Positions 8,558 to 18,409 of a stretch of 43,148 nt of DNA are shown here, one piece after another. A program made the position numbers and the translations under genes. This DNA comes from Pelagibacteraceae bacterium AG-430-E20. Its GTDB lineage: Bacteria; Pseudomonadota; Alphaproteobacteria; Pelagibacterales; Pelagibacteraceae. How positions within the stretch are numbered: the first letter of the stretch is position 1; every line of letters starts with the position of its first letter. The notes beneath the pieces are model-generated. The model was not told the origin of the DNA. It searched no databases and saw nothing but the letters and a program-made list of their open reading frames with translations. Where the stretch lies: NCBI GenBank assembly GCA_003209915.1, contig QCOF01000004.1:1-43148 (forward strand), written 5' to 3'.

Positions 8558-10017
8558 TATCTTAATGCATTAATTAAAGCTTTAGCTTTATTAACCGTCT
8601 CCTCATATTCGTTTATAGGTTTGCTATCAGCAACAATTCCTGCACCCGCTTGAACATAGAATTTTTTATTTTTGGCGACAGCTGTTCTCAAGGCAATACA
8701 AGTATCAAATTCACCGTTTGCAGAAAAATAACCTATACCACCCGCATAAACTTTTCTTCTTGTTGTTTCTAGCTCATCAATGATTTCCATGGCTCTTATT
8801 TTTGGGGCACCGGAGACCGTTCCAGCAGGAAAACCAGCTAGCAAAGATTTAAACTTTGAGAACTTTTTATTATAATCACCAATTACATTAGATACAATAT
8901 GCATAACATGTGAATACCTTTCTATAATGAAGCTTTCTGTCACTTTAACAGAATTTATCTTAGACACCTTACCAGCATCATTTCTACCTAAATCTAAAAG
9001 CATTAAATGTTCAGAGAGTTCTTTTTTATCTTTTAATAAATCTTTTTCGTAATAAAGGTCTTCTTTGAATGTTTTACCTCTCGGCCTTGTTCCTGCAATT
9101 GGTCTTACAGTAATTTTATTATCTCTTAACCTTACTAATATTTCAGGACTAGCACCTATTATTTGAAAATCATTAAAATTAAAAAAGAACATGAAAGGGG
9201 AAGGATTAGTTACTCTTAACTTTTTATAAATATCTATTGGCTTTTTTGATAATTTAGCCTCAAATCTTTGACTTAATACCACTTGAAAAATATCACCAAG
9301 TTTAATGTATTTTTTGGCCTTATTGACCATTTTTAAAAATTTACTTTTAGAAGTGTTGGATTTAACTTTTATATCTTTTGTATTTACTTTTAGTGATTTA
9401 TTGAGATTTTTAATAGAAGATTGAATTAATAATTTAAAAAGATCAGATTTAATCTCATTAAATTTACTTTGATAGTTCTTAATTCTTTCGTCTTCAAAAA
9501 TATTACTTATATAAAATATTTCTTTTTTTAAATTATCATGAATAACTAATGTTCTAGGACGAAGAAGTCTTACGTCTGGTATATTTAAATCATTTTTGCA
9601 ACTGTTTGGAATTTTTTCTACGTATCTAATAGAGTCGTAAGAAAAATATCCAGAAATTAATGAGCATATTTTAGGCAAATTCTTTGGTGTTTCAAATTTA
9701 AACTCCTCAATTATTTTTTCTATTAATTGATCCGGTTTATCCTTAAGTTTTATTTTTTTGTTGTTTTTTATTAGATAAGAGCTTTGATTGTTAAATTCCC
9801 AAATTTTATCAGGGTTTTTCCCAAATATTGTATATCTTCCTTTGATTTTACCTTTTTCAACAGATTCAAATATGAAACTATTTTTTTCTTCTAAAAAATT
9901 ATCAATCAAATTTAATATCTCATCGTCATTTTTTACTTTTTTTGACGTGTATATAATTTGATTTTTTTTGCTTCTATGTCGAAACTTGAAGTCCTTGAAG
10001 CTTCGATTAATGATCAT
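8557..10017 (-). CDS. trpE: Anthranilate synthase component I TrpE
   Basis: TrpE makes anthranilate from chorismate and ammonia. The 486-residue protein has the N-terminal regulatory domain with FIFESVEKGKIKGRYTIFG, corresponding to the LLES tryptophan-feedback motif. The C-terminal chorismate-binding domain shows GDIFQVVLSQRF, ASPEILVRL, TVRPIAGTRPRGK, LGRNDAGKVS, MHIVSNVIG, FPAGTVSGAPKIRAMEIIDELE and YAGGIGYFSANGEFDTCIALRT. The start overlaps the ppiD stop (ATGA) and the stop overlaps the trpG start (TAATG). No leader peptide with Trp codons or attenuator can exist in this arrangement, so control must come from a promoter further upstream, for example at ppiD, or from feedback inhibition. 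Confidence 0.96.
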   Translation of the reverse strand: MIINRSFKDFKFRHRSKKNQIIYTSKKVKNDDEILNLIDNFLEEKNSFIFESVEKGKIKGRYTIFGKNPDKIWEFNNQSSYLIKNNKKIKLKDKPDQLIEKIIEEFKFETPKNLPKICSLISGYFSYDSIRYVEKIPNSCKNDLNIPDVRLLRPRTLVIHDNLKKEIFYISNIFEDERIKNYQSKFNEIKSDLFKLLIQSSIKNLNKSLKVNTKDIKVKSNTSKSKFLKMVNKAKKYIKLGDIFQVVLSQRFEAKLSKKPIDIYKKLRVTNPSPFMFFFNFNDFQIIGASPEILVRLRDNKITVRPIAGTRPRGKTFKEDLYYEKDLLKDKKELSEHLMLLDLGRNDAGKVSKINSVKVTESFIIERYSHVMHIVSNVIGDYNKKFSKFKSLLAGFPAGTVSGAPKIRAMEIIDELETTRRKVYAGGIGYFSANGEFDTCIALRTAVAKNKKFYVQAGAGIVADSKPINEYEETVNKAKALINALR

Positions 10018-11435
10018 TTGAAATAATTTTTTACTCTATCAACAGATTTTTGATTAACTTTAACTTCGTATTTATTGTTTAATAATTGATCATAGGATTG
10101 CAAAATACTTTTTCGATTATTAGTATTTTGATTTTTTACAAATTGAACATAATCCTCATCAGATTTGTTAAAGAAATTTTTCTTAGAATCTGAAATTTTC
10201 ACTAAAAAAATGTTATTATCTTTATCATTAACCAATGTGAATGAATTTACTGGCAAAGTATAGAGCATTTTAATTGAATTAATGTCAAACGTTGCATCAT
10301 CATTCATTGTTTTAATTTCTACATTTAATAAGCTATTATTTCCCAAATCTTTGAATCTACTGTTATTGAATTTTTTACTTTGAATTTCTTCTAGGATTTT
10401 TCTATTAAAATCAAATTTATCTTTTTGATAAATTAATTCCGTTAATTCACTTTTAGTTTTGTCATCATTTAAATTTGGACTTTTACTGTATTCTTTATTG
10501 ATGTTGTATAATAAGAAATTGTCCCCATTTTCAAGTAAGTTAAGTTTTGATGATTTGTTTTGATAAATTAAACTTTCACTTGTTTGGGCTTTTGAGTTTG
10601 GAGCGTATTCAATTATTTCGTTAACCTTGACCTTTATAGTCTCTAAAATAGTACCAAAATCAGCACCCTCTGAAATTTGATTTTCAATTTTATCAATTTC
10701 ATCAAAAAATTCTTGATTAAATTCTTCAACTCCAATTAGATTTTTTGGATTTAAAACAACGTATTTAAAATCTATATATTCTCTTTTTAGTTGATCTTCG
10801 TTCTCTTTAATAAATATTAACAGATCTTCCTCTGTATATTCATTTTTATCTTTATAAAGTCCTTCCATATTAAAGTATTCAAGACTTAAAGTTTTATTGT
10901 TTTCCTCATATTTTTTCTCAATCAAAAAATTAGGTGTTATTGTTCCAGCGCCAATAATGTCGAATAGGTGTTTTTGTAATTCTCTATTTTTTAATTTTAA
11001 TTCAAACATTGGTGCCGATAAATTGCTTGATAGTAAAAATTTTTCGTATTTTACTCTTTGAAAAATACCATTTTCATCTTGGAAATTTTTGTTGTCTTTA
11101 ATTGTTTTAAGTATTGTTCTCTCACTGATTGAAAGTGCGAAGTCTTTTACTTCTAAATCAATTAATGTAGTTGAAATTAAACCTGACAATAATTCCTCAA
11201 TTATATTATTATCCAAATTGGTCCTTATAGCATCAAGTGATATGCCACTTTGGTTCACATAGTCCATAAAATCTTGAGTGGTTACATTCGTTTTATTTAT
11301 TTTTGCTATATTGTTTTGATTATTTGTACTGAAGCCGCCACCAAATCCACCAAAACCAAATGCAATAATAATTACTATGATTAGGATTAACCCACCTAAT
11401 TTTTTTCCACCAAAATTTTTTAAAGTTTCTAACAT
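10014..11435 (-). CDS. ppiD: Membrane-anchored periplasmic folding factor, PpiD/SurA-like
   Basis: The protein (473 residues from the ATG at 11435) begins MLETLKNFGGKKLGGLILIII with one N-terminal membrane segment (about residues 12-32) rich in Gly, followed by a long, mostly helical periplasmic region that resembles the SurA/PpiD N-terminal chaperone domain. This is the architecture of PpiD, an inner-membrane-anchored chaperone at the SecYEG exit. A well conserved parvulin active site is not obvious in the C-terminal half, so isomerase activity is doubtful. An in-frame TTG at 11468 would add 11 residues, but the ATG gives the standard PpiD-like N-terminus. It is the first gene of the ppiD-trpEGDC-lexA-gltX run, an order seen in other alphaproteobacteria, and is divergent from tpiA. 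Confidence 0.8.
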   Translation of the reverse strand: MLETLKNFGGKKLGGLILIIVIIIAFGFGGFGGGFSTNNQNNIAKINKTNVTTQDFMDYVNQSGISLDAIRTNLDNNIIEELLSGLISTTLIDLEVKDFALSISERTILKTIKDNKNFQDENGIFQRVKYEKFLLSSNLSAPMFELKLKNRELQKHLFDIIGAGTITPNFLIEKKYEENNKTLSLEYFNMEGLYKDKNEYTEEDLLIFIKENEDQLKREYIDFKYVVLNPKNLIGVEEFNQEFFDEIDKIENQISEGADFGTILETIKVKVNEIIEYAPNSKAQTSESLIYQNKSSKLNLLENGDNFLLYNINKEYSKSPNLNDDKTKSELTELIYQKDKFDFNRKILEEIQSKKFNNSRFKDLGNNSLLNVEIKTMNDDATFDINSIKMLYTLPVNSFTLVNDKDNNIFLVKISDSKKNFFNKSDEDYVQFVKNQNTNNRKSILQSYDQLLNNKYEVKVNQKSVDRVKNYFK

Positions 11436-11491
11436 AAAGCCAATAATATATTGATCTGTAAAAAACAAATCTATAGATTAAAAATTCAATT

Positions 11492-12232
11492 ATGACAAAT
11501 AAATATCTGTATTTTGTAGCTAATTGGAAAATGTATGGTGATTTAAAAGCACTTAATTCGTTAGATAAAGTTATAAATTTTTCAAAAAGTATAAAACATA
11601 AAAAATTAAAGTTAATTTATTGTCCACCCAGCACTCTTATTAATTCTTTATCCAATAAACTTAAAAATACAAAAATTGAGGTTGGTGCTCAAAATTCGCA
11701 TGAGAGCGATCATTACGGTGCATACACTGGTCAAATAAATTCCAAAATGTTAAAAAATGTTGGAGCGCGTTATGTTATACTGGGCCACTCTGAGAATAGA
11801 CAGACAGGTGAAGATAATCAAAAAATTAACTCTAAAATTAAAAGTGCATTAAAATCTGGTTTAAAAATTATTTATTGCATTGGTGAAACATTAAAAGAGA
11901 AAAGAAACAAAAAAACTAATCAAGTTTTAAGTAAGCAAATTAAAATGGGTTTAAAATTAATTCGAAACAAATCAAATATAATAATCGCTTACGAACCAGT
12001 CTGGTCGATTGGTACCGGATTAATTCCAAAGCCAAAAGACTTGATAAAATCAATTTCATTTATTAAAAAAAAATTAGGTAAAAAATCTTCTAAAATTTTG
12101 TATGGGGGCTCTGTAAATAGTGACAACATCAATCAATTGAAAAATATTAATACCATTGATGGTTTTTTGGTAGGTGGGGCCTCTCAAGATCCAAAAAAAT
12201 TTATTGATATAATTAAAAAAACCATTAATTAG
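11492..12232 (+). CDS. tpiA: Triosephosphate isomerase TpiA
   Basis: TpiA interconverts dihydroxyacetone phosphate and glyceraldehyde 3-phosphate. The 246-residue TIM barrel has the catalytic residues N11 and K13 (ANWKMYG), H99 (YVILGHSENR; most enzymes have GHSERR) and E168 (IIIAYEPVWSIGTG), plus the phosphate-binding LYGGSVNSDN and GFLVGGASQD loops. It is divergent from ppiD, with 56 bp between the chosen starts, and opens a plus-strand run tpiA-secG-pyrG-kdsA-eno-ftsB-lipA-ratA with very small gaps. Confidence 0.96.
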   Translation: MTNKYLYFVANWKMYGDLKALNSLDKVINFSKSIKHKKLKLIYCPPSTLINSLSNKLKNTKIEVGAQNSHESDHYGAYTGQINSKMLKNVGARYVILGHSENRQTGEDNQKINSKIKSALKSGLKIIYCIGETLKEKRNKKTNQVLSKQIKMGLKLIRNKSNIIIAYEPVWSIGTGLIPKPKDLIKSISFIKKKLGKKSSKILYGGSVNSDNINQLKNINTIDGFLVGGASQDPKKFIDIIKKTIN

Positions 12233-12238
12233 ATCGCC

Positions 12239-12538
12239 ATGGAAACTATATTATTAGTAATTAACATCATACTTGCAGTTATTTTGGTATTACTAGTTTT
12301 AGTACAGAAATCTGAAGGTGGCGCATTAGGAATTGGTGTTTCGCAAGAAAACTTCATGTTATCAAGATCAGCGGGAAGTTTCATGACTAAAGCTACGGCA
12401 ATTGTTGCAACATTATTTATTATTTGCAGCTTAGCGCTTACAATTATCTCAAGAGCAGAACTTACACCAACTAGCTCAGTTTTAGATACGGTTGAGGAAA
12501 AAACAGAAGATACTCCCTCAATCCCTGAAAATAATTAA
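12239..12538 (+). CDS. secG: Protein-export membrane subunit SecG
   Basis: SecG is the small accessory subunit of the SecYEG translocon. The 99-residue protein has two membrane segments (about residues 2-20 and 50-70) separated by the family loop VQKSEGGALGIGVSQENFML, and a short acidic C-terminal tail. It starts 7 bases after the tpiA stop; the tpiA-secG-pyrG order is widespread in alphaproteobacteria. Confidence 0.92.
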   Translation: METILLVINIILAVILVLLVLVQKSEGGALGIGVSQENFMLSRSAGSFMTKATAIVATLFIICSLALTIISRAELTPTSSVLDTVEEKTEDTPSIPENN

Positions 12539-12582
12539 TTAATACTTTTCAATCTCTTTTTTATTCGCTATAAGATAATTCC

Positions 12583-14199
12583 ATGGCGCGATATATATTT
12601 GTCACGGGCGGCGTGGTTTCATCATTAGGTAAAGGTTTATCCTCAGCTTCACTAGCATACTTACTTCAATCAAGAGGCTTTAAAGTAAGGATCAGAAAAC
12701 TTGATCCATATTTAAATGTAGACCCAGGAACAATGAGTCCATTTCAGCATGGTGAAGTTTATGTGACTGACGATGGTGCTGAAACAGATTTAGACCTTGG
12801 TCATTATGAACGATTTTCAGGAGTATCAGCAAAAAAATCAGACAACATCACTACAGGCAAAATATATAATGATGTATTAAAAAAAGAACGTAAAGGAGAG
12901 TATCTCGGAAAAACTGTTCAAGTAATTCCACATATTACAGATCGCATAAAACAATTTATTAAACACGATTCATCCAAAGAGGACTTTGTAATTTGTGAAA
13001 TCGGAGGGATAGTTGGAGATATAGAAAGTCTTCCATTTGTTGAAGCGATAAGACAATTTGCAAACGATGTCGGTAAGAAAAATGCTTTATTTATTCATTT
13101 AACTCTAGTTCCTTACTTAAAAGCATCAGATGAGATAAAAACAAAACCAACTCAACACTCTGTAAAAGAGTTGAGAAGCATAGGTATTCAGCCAGATATT
13201 ATCATTTGTAGATCTGAAAGACCCATCCCATTAGAGCATAGAAAGAAGATTTCTTTGTTTTGTAATGTGGATATTAAAAGTGTAATTGAAACTGTTGATG
13301 TCAAAACTATTTATGAGGCACCAATAAGTTTTTTTAGAGAAAAATTAGATGTTCAAGTTTTAAATTATTTTAAATTAAAAACTAAGAAGCCTGCAAATTT
13401 AAATCCTTGGAAAAAAATAACTAAAATTATTTTACAAAATAAGAGACAAGTGAATATTGCTATTATTGGAAAATATGTTGAGCTTCAAGATGCTTATAAG
13501 TCTTTGGATGAAGCCTTAACACATGGTGGAATAGATAATAAAATTAAAGTTAATTTAGTCAGGATTGACTCTGAGAAATTGAAAATTTCAGAAATAAAGA
13601 AAAAACTAAAAAATATCTCTGGAATATTGATACCTGGTGGATTTGGTAAAAGAGGTACTGATGGAAAAATAGAAGCCATAAAACATGCAAGAATGAACAA
13701 AATTCCTTTCCTTGGAATATGTTATGGAATGCAAATGGCAATTATTGAATTTGCCAGAAACCAACTTAATTTAAAAAATGCTACCTCAAGTGAATTTGAT
13801 AAAAAAGGTCTTCCAATTATTGGTTTGCTAAACGAATGGTCTAAAGACGGTAAAACTATTAAGGGTACCGATAAGGATCTTGGCGGGACGATGAGACTGG
13901 GATCATATGATGCTAAATTACAAAACAATTCAAAGATAAGAAAAATTTATAAGTCAAAGTTAATTAAAGAACGACATCGACATAGATATGAGGTGAATAT
14001 TGCTTATAGAGAAAAATTTGAAAAAAAAGGTATGATTTTTTCGGGTTTATCACCTGATAATCAATTACCTGAAATTATTGAGCTTAAAAATCACCCTTGG
14101 TTTATTGGTGTTCAGTTCCACCCAGAATTTAAATCTAGACCTTTATCTCCCCATCCTTTATTCTCTTCATTTATCAAGGCAGCAAAAAATCATAAATGA
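12583..14199 (+). CDS. pyrG: CTP synthase PyrG
   Basis: PyrG aminates UTP to CTP using glutamine and ATP. The 538-residue protein has an N-terminal amidoligase domain (1 to about 265) opening [20 protein letters not shown], with the ATP loop GVVSSLGKG, and a class I glutamine amidotransferase domain (about 290-538). The amidotransferase triad is C380 (LGICYGMQ), H513 and E515 ([11 protein letters not shown]). The length matches the family. Translation starts 44 bases after the secG stop, and the stop overlaps the kdsA start (ATGA). Confidence 0.97.
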   Translation: MARYIFVTGGVVSSLGKGLSSASLAYLLQSRGFKVRIRKLDPYLNVDPGTMSPFQHGEVYVTDDGAETDLDLGHYERFSGVSAKKSDNITTGKIYNDVLKKERKGEYLGKTVQVIPHITDRIKQFIKHDSSKEDFVICEIGGIVGDIESLPFVEAIRQFANDVGKKNALFIHLTLVPYLKASDEIKTKPTQHSVKELRSIGIQPDIIICRSERPIPLEHRKKISLFCNVDIKSVIETVDVKTIYEAPISFFREKLDVQVLNYFKLKTKKPANLNPWKKITKIILQNKRQVNIAIIGKYVELQDAYKSLDEALTHGGIDNKIKVNLVRIDSEKLKISEIKKKLKNISGILIPGGFGKRGTDGKIEAIKHARMNKIPFLGICYGMQMAIIEFARNQLNLKNATSSEFDKKGLPIIGLLNEWSKDGKTIKGTDKDLGGTMRLGSYDAKLQNNSKIRKIYKSKLIKERHRHRYEVNIAYREKFEKKGMIFSGLSPDNQLPEIIELKNHPWFIGVQFHPEFKSRPLSPHPLFSSFIKAAKNHK

Positions 14200-15020
14200 A
14201 TAGTATAAATGTAAATTGTGGAAATATAGAAATCTCAAATAATAATAAAATTTGCATCATTGCCGGACCTTGTCAGCTCGAAACTGAACAGCATGCAATG
14301 GATATGGCTGGCAAAATTCAAGAAATTACAAAAAAATTTGGACTTGGCTTTATTTATAAAACCTCTTTTGATAAAGCTAACCGAACTAGCCTCAAAGGAA
14401 AAAGGGGAGCTGGACTTGAAGCATCCTTACCTGTTTTTGACAAAATAAAAAAAGAATTTAATATTCCTATTTTAACAGACATTCATAGTATTGATCAATG
14501 TTCAGAAGTAGCTGATCATGTTGACATATTACAAATTCCTGCTTTCTTATGCAGACAGACTGATCTTTTGATAGCTGCCGCAAAAACAAATAAAATTATT
14601 AATGTTAAAAAAGGTCAATTCTTAGCACCATGGGATATGGTTAATGTTACTAAAAAAATTTCAGATTCTGGAAATACAAATATTTTAGTCACCGAAAGAG
14701 GTGCAAGTTTTGGTTACAATACTTTAGTTTCTGACATGAGGTCTTTACCAATAATGGCTAAGAATGGTTATCCAGTGATTTTTGATGCAACCCATTCAGT
14801 ACAACAACCTGGAGGTCAAGGAGAGTCATCAGGAGGTCAAAGAGAGTTTGTCGAGTATTTAGCTAGAGCTGCTGTTGCAGTGGGTGTTGCTGGAGTTTTT
14901 ATTGAAACTCATCAAGATCCAGATAATGCACCATCAGATGGTCCTAACATGGTCCCATTGGATAAGTTAGAAAATCTGTTACATCAATTATCAGATATAG
15001 ATAAATTAATAAAAAAATAG
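14196..15020 (+). CDS. kdsA: 3-deoxy-D-manno-octulosonate 8-phosphate synthase KdsA
   Basis: KdsA condenses arabinose 5-phosphate and phosphoenolpyruvate to KDO-8-phosphate, the precursor of the inner-core sugar attached to lipid A. The 274-residue barrel shows [22 protein letters not shown], the RGAGLE segment, [39 protein letters not shown] and [13 protein letters not shown], all hallmarks of KdsA rather than of DAHP synthase. The start overlaps pyrG (ATGA) and the last base of the TAG stop is the first base of the GTG start of eno. With fabZ, lpxD, lpxA, lpxI and lpxB it shows that the organism makes KDO-lipid A. Confidence 0.96.
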   Translation: MNSINVNCGNIEISNNNKICIIAGPCQLETEQHAMDMAGKIQEITKKFGLGFIYKTSFDKANRTSLKGKRGAGLEASLPVFDKIKKEFNIPILTDIHSIDQCSEVADHVDILQIPAFLCRQTDLLIAAAKTNKIINVKKGQFLAPWDMVNVTKKISDSGNTNILVTERGASFGYNTLVSDMRSLPIMAKNGYPVIFDATHSVQQPGGQGESSGGQREFVEYLARAAVAVGVAGVFIETHQDPDNAPSDGPNMVPLDKLENLLHQLSDIDKLIKK

Positions 15021-16276
15021 TGAGTAAAATTTTAAAAGTAAAGGCCCGTCAAGTATTTGACAGTAGAGGAAATCCAACCATAGAGGCTGAGGTTTATACA
15101 AAAAATAATAGTGCAACTGCAATTTGTCCATCTGGAGCATCAACTGGAACGTATGAAGCTTTTGAGAAAAGAGATAAAAATAATAAACGTTATTTAGGTA
15201 AGAGTGTTTTAAACGCTGTTAATTTAGTAAACACAAAAATTTCAAATAAATTAAAAGGTCAAAGTGTTCACAATCAAGAACGTATTGATACTTTATTAAT
15301 AAACTTAGATGGAACAAGACAAAAAACAAATCTTGGTGCAAACGCTATGCTTGCAGTTTCAATGGCTGTCAAAAAACTTTCGGCTAAAGTTAAAAAATTA
15401 CCATTGTATAAAACTTTTTTTATAAAGAAAAATTTCCAATTACCTTATCCTTTAATGAATATTATTAATGGTGGAGCTCATGCAAACAATGGTCTTAGAA
15501 TTCAAGAATTTATGATCAGACCTGATCGTGCTAAGAGTTTTTCTGAGGCAATGAGAATATGCTTTATAGTGATTAAAAATTTATCAAAATTAATAAAAGC
15601 CAAAGGATTATCTACTTCTGTTGGAGATGAAGGTGGTTTTGCACCCATGATAAGTAGCAATAACCAAGCTCTTGATTTAGTTGTGACAGCGATAAAAAAA
15701 TCAGGATTTATTAATGGCAGAGATGTTTCAATTTGTTTGGATGTAGCTGCAAATGAATTATTTAAAAAAAATAAATATTCAATTCATTCTAAGTCTTACA
15801 TATCTGTTGAAAAATCTATCAAAGAATATCAAAAAATTATCAATAAATATAAAATCAAATCTATCGAAGACCCTTTTGCTGAGAATGATTGGCTAGCTTG
15901 GAATAAATTGATGAGGTCAATTAATAAAGTTCAAATAGTGGGGGATGATCTTTATGTGACAAATTTAGAAAGACTCAAGAAAGGGTTTTTAAACATTTCC
16001 TCAAATTCAATTTTGATTAAATTAAACCAAATTGGAACAGTTTCTGAAACGTTAGATGTAATCAAATTTGCCCAAACCATTGGTTATAAAACAATAATTT
16101 CTCACCGATCTGGTGATAGTGAAGATACTTTTATTGCAGATCTTGCAGTTGGAACCAACTCTAATCAAATTAAAACTGGATCTTTAGCAAGATCTGAAAG
16201 AGTAGCTAAATATAATCAATTAATTCGTATTGAAGAAGAACTTGGAAAAAAAGTGAGAATGAATAAAATCAATTAA
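15020..16276 (+). CDS. eno: Enolase
   Basis: Enolase interconverts 2-phosphoglycerate and phosphoenolpyruvate. The 418-residue protein begins at a GTG that shares one base with the kdsA stop (TAGTG); the N-terminus VKARQVFDSRGNPTIEAEV aligns with the family, so GTG is the real start. Signatures include PSGASTGTYEA, NIINGGAHANNGLRIQEFM, STSVGDEGGFAP, KSIEDPFAENDW, QIVGDDLYVTN, ISHRSGDSEDTFIADLAVG and IKTGSLARSERVAKYNQL. It is somewhat shorter than the usual ~425-430. The TAA stop overlaps the ATG of ftsB. Confidence 0.97.
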   Translation: MSKILKVKARQVFDSRGNPTIEAEVYTKNNSATAICPSGASTGTYEAFEKRDKNNKRYLGKSVLNAVNLVNTKISNKLKGQSVHNQERIDTLLINLDGTRQKTNLGANAMLAVSMAVKKLSAKVKKLPLYKTFFIKKNFQLPYPLMNIINGGAHANNGLRIQEFMIRPDRAKSFSEAMRICFIVIKNLSKLIKAKGLSTSVGDEGGFAPMISSNNQALDLVVTAIKKSGFINGRDVSICLDVAANELFKKNKYSIHSKSYISVEKSIKEYQKIINKYKIKSIEDPFAENDWLAWNKLMRSINKVQIVGDDLYVTNLERLKKGFLNISSNSILIKLNQIGTVSETLDVIKFAQTIGYKTIISHRSGDSEDTFIADLAVGTNSNQIKTGSLARSERVAKYNQLIRIEEELGKKVRMNKIN

Positions 16277-16584
16277 TGTTGAGGTTAATAAAAAGAAATT
16301 ATTTTTTATTAATATCATTGTTTTTGATTCTTTACTTTGGTTTTAATCTTGTTTCTGGTGAAAGAGGTCTTTTTTCGTACATTAAAAAAAAAGAGCTTTT
16401 GTCCAACTTGAAAAATGAGGAATTAACCTTAATTAGTAAAATAGAAGATATGGATCATAAAAATTCACTATTAAGTACTAATTTAGATTTAGACTATATT
16501 GAGACTTTAATTAGAGAACGATTTCTATTTGGCAAAGAAGGTGAGACGATCTATATAATTAAAAATGATGAAAACAAAAATTAG
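16276..16584 (+). CDS. ftsB: Septum-formation initiator, FtsB/DivIC family
   Basis: This small bitopic division protein belongs to the FtsB/DivIC family, which bridges FtsQ, FtsL and the septal synthase in the divisome. The 102-residue protein has a short basic cytoplasmic N-terminus, one membrane helix (about residues 8-26), the conserved [12 protein letters not shown] turn, a predicted coiled coil (about 35-70) and the family's C-terminal [22 protein letters not shown] segment. The gene overlaps eno by one base (TAATG) and lipA by 20 bases. Its place after eno is conserved in alphaproteobacteria. Confidence 0.85.
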   Translation: MLRLIKRNYFLLISLFLILYFGFNLVSGERGLFSYIKKKELLSNLKNEELTLISKIEDMDHKNSLLSTNLDLDYIETLIRERFLFGKEGETIYIIKNDENKN

Positions 16585-17494
16585 ACATCCTGAAAAAGTA
16601 AATAAGCCTATTAATCCAATCAAAAAAAAACCTCATTGGATCAGATCTAAGCTATCCAACAGTAAAGAATTTTTTTTAACAAAAACAATTGTTAACCAAA
16701 ATAATCTAGTCACTGTTTGTCAGGAAGCTAATTGTCCAAATATCACTGAATGTTGGAGTAAAAGACATGCAACATTTATGATAATGGGCGACACTTGTAC
16801 AAGAGCTTGTGCATTTTGCGATGTAAAAACAGGTAAGCCAGAAAAATTAGATCCATTTGAACCTTACAAAATTTCAAGTGCTGTAAGTAAATTAGATTTA
16901 AAACATGTTGTCATTACTTCAGTTGATAGAGATGATTTAGATGATGGTGGTTCAAATCATTTTTACGAAGTAATAAATGCAACCCGTAAAAAAAATCCTA
17001 AAACTTCAATAGAAGTTTTAACACCAGATTTCTTAAGAAAAGGGGATGCTTATAAAAAAATTTTAGACGCAGACTTAGATGTATTTAATCACAATATTGA
17101 AACAGTTCCACGTCTTTATTTAAAAGTTCGACCAGGTGCAAGATATTTTGGATCTTTAGAACTTTTAAAAAATGTAAAAAAAATTAATAAAAAAGTTTTT
17201 ACTAAATCTGGTTTAATGGTTGGACTTGGTGAAGATAAAGATGAATTAATCCAAGTGATGGATGACTTAAGATCTGCTGATGTAGATTTCATTACTATAG
17301 GTCAATATTTACAACCTTCTCCAAAACATCATCCATTAAGTAGGTACTATCATCCAGACGAATTTAAAGAGTTAGAAAATATTGCAAAATCAAAAGGATT
17401 TTTATTAGTGTCATCATCCCCGCTTACAAGATCGTCTTATCATGCAGATGAAGATTTTGCTAAACTCCAACAAAACAGATTAAAAAATAATTAA
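16565..17494 (+). CDS. lipA: Lipoyl synthase LipA
   Basis: LipA is a radical-SAM enzyme that inserts two sulfur atoms into octanoyl groups on lipoyl-dependent E2 and GcvH proteins. The 309-residue protein carries both iron-sulfur sites: the auxiliary cluster cysteines C52, C57 and C63 ([14 protein letters not shown]) and the radical-SAM CxxxCxxC cysteines C78, C82 and C85 ([13 protein letters not shown]). The C-terminal TRSSYHADE supplies the conserved Ser ligand region. The start (ATGATG) lies 20 bases inside ftsB; the second ATG would also serve. In larger alphaproteobacteria pdhABC-lpd usually sits between ftsB and lipA. Confidence 0.96.
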   Translation: MMKTKIRHPEKVNKPINPIKKKPHWIRSKLSNSKEFFLTKTIVNQNNLVTVCQEANCPNITECWSKRHATFMIMGDTCTRACAFCDVKTGKPEKLDPFEPYKISSAVSKLDLKHVVITSVDRDDLDDGGSNHFYEVINATRKKNPKTSIEVLTPDFLRKGDAYKKILDADLDVFNHNIETVPRLYLKVRPGARYFGSLELLKNVKKINKKVFTKSGLMVGLGEDKDELIQVMDDLRSADVDFITIGQYLQPSPKHHPLSRYYHPDEFKELENIAKSKGFLLVSSSPLTRSSYHADEDFAKLQQNRLKNN

Positions 17495-17931
17495 TGCCCA
17501 AAGCCTCAGTAACAAGGCACATAGAAAGAGAAAAACAAAAGTTAATAGATTTTGTTTTGGACATTGAAAAATACCCAGAATTTATTCCTTTTTGTATTGA
17601 CTCTAAAGTTTATGAAAAAGAAGATAAAGAAGATGAGATAGCAATCATTGCAGATCTTACTATCGGTAGAAAACCTTTTGTAGATACTTATAAAAGTGAT
17701 GTTCGATATGATAAAAAAAATGACTCCATTCATGTTACTAACATCGGTGGTCCTTTGAAACATCTACAAAATAACTGGAAATTTACTCAAAAAGAAAATT
17801 ATACTGAGGTTCAATTTGATGTTGATTTTGAAATTAAAAATAAGTTTTTAAATTTAATTATGGAAAAATCTTTCCAATTTGGTTTAAACAAAATAGCGGA
17901 TGCTTTTCAAAAAAAGGCTGAAAGTCTTTAG
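17494..17931 (+). CDS. Coenzyme Q-binding (COQ10/RatA-type START-domain) protein
   Basis: This is a 145-residue SRPBCC/START-like hydrophobic-pocket protein of the COQ10/RatA family. The N-terminus IEREKQKLIDFVLDIEKYPEFIPFC matches the polyketide-cyclase type 2 motif, and GGPLKHLQNNWKFTQ and the acidic VQFDVDFEIKNKFL strand follow. Members bind ubiquinone and support respiratory electron transfer; the RatA name comes from a reported anti-ribosome-association activity that may not apply here. The start overlaps the lipA stop (TAATG). The order lipA-COQ10-cinA is conserved in alphaproteobacteria. Confidence 0.85.
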   Translation: MPKASVTRHIEREKQKLIDFVLDIEKYPEFIPFCIDSKVYEKEDKEDEIAIIADLTIGRKPFVDTYKSDVRYDKKNDSIHVTNIGGPLKHLQNNWKFTQKENYTEVQFDVDFEIKNKFLNLIMEKSFQFGLNKIADAFQKKAESL

Positions 17932-17950
17932 TAAAATTAAATAAAAAAAT

Positions 17951-18409
17951 TTAAATCGTAGATCTGATAATTTCTAAAGTTCTTTTAACAGTAGAATTTT
18001 GAATAGCTTTTCTACTTTTCTGTTTAAATATATTTTTAGTAATTAGAATTTTATTTTTATTTTTTACACCTATATAAACTAATCCAACTGGTTTCGTTTT
18101 AGTGCCGCCATTTGGGCCAGCAATACCTGTAATTGAAACATTTATTTGAGCTTTTGAGATTTTTGCTAAATTTTTAACCATAGCCTCACAACACTCAGGA
18201 CTTACTGCACCATATTTCTTAATAATATTTTTATTCACTTTTAAAACACTTATCTTTGCTTGATTTGAATAGGTAACAAGACCTAATCCAAATACTTTTG
18301 ATGCCCCACTTACAGATGTTATTTCAGAAGCTAATAATCCACCTGTACAAGATTCTGCAAAAGATATCTTAAGTCTTTTTTTATTTAGTTTTTTGACTAT
18401 AGAATTCAT
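17951..18409 (-). CDS. pncC: Nicotinamide-nucleotide amidase, stand-alone CinA C-terminal domain (PncC)
   Basis: The 152-residue protein is only the CinA C-terminal domain. It deamidates nicotinamide mononucleotide back to nicotinate mononucleotide, salvaging a by-product of NAD use. Motifs are ISFAESCTGGLLASEITSVSGAS, YSNQAKISVL, GAVSPECCEAM and VSITGIAGPNGGTKTKPVGLVYIG. There is no N-terminal MoaB-like domain, so this is the short form. The ATG at 18409 was chosen over a TTG one codon upstream and overlaps the pgpA stop (TGATG). It is the last gene of ispDF-pgpA-pncC and converges on the COQ10-family gene with a 19-bp gap. Confidence 0.93.
   Translation of the reverse strand: MNSIVKKLNKKRLKISFAESCTGGLLASEITSVSGASKVFGLGLVTYSNQAKISVLKVNKNIIKKYGAVSPECCEAMVKNLAKISKAQINVSITGIAGPNGGTKTKPVGLVYIGVKNKNKILITKNIFKQKSRKAIQNSTVKRTLEIIRSTI

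Noticed and set aside
11436..11468. TTG start 11 codons upstream for the PpiD-like protein
   Set aside because: The ATG at 11435 gives the standard short N-terminus before the membrane helix and leaves space for divergent promoters with tpiA.
17951..18409. Truncated CinA pseudogene
   Set aside because: The short form is a common intact stand-alone PncC domain with complete active-site motifs and tight coupling to pgpA.
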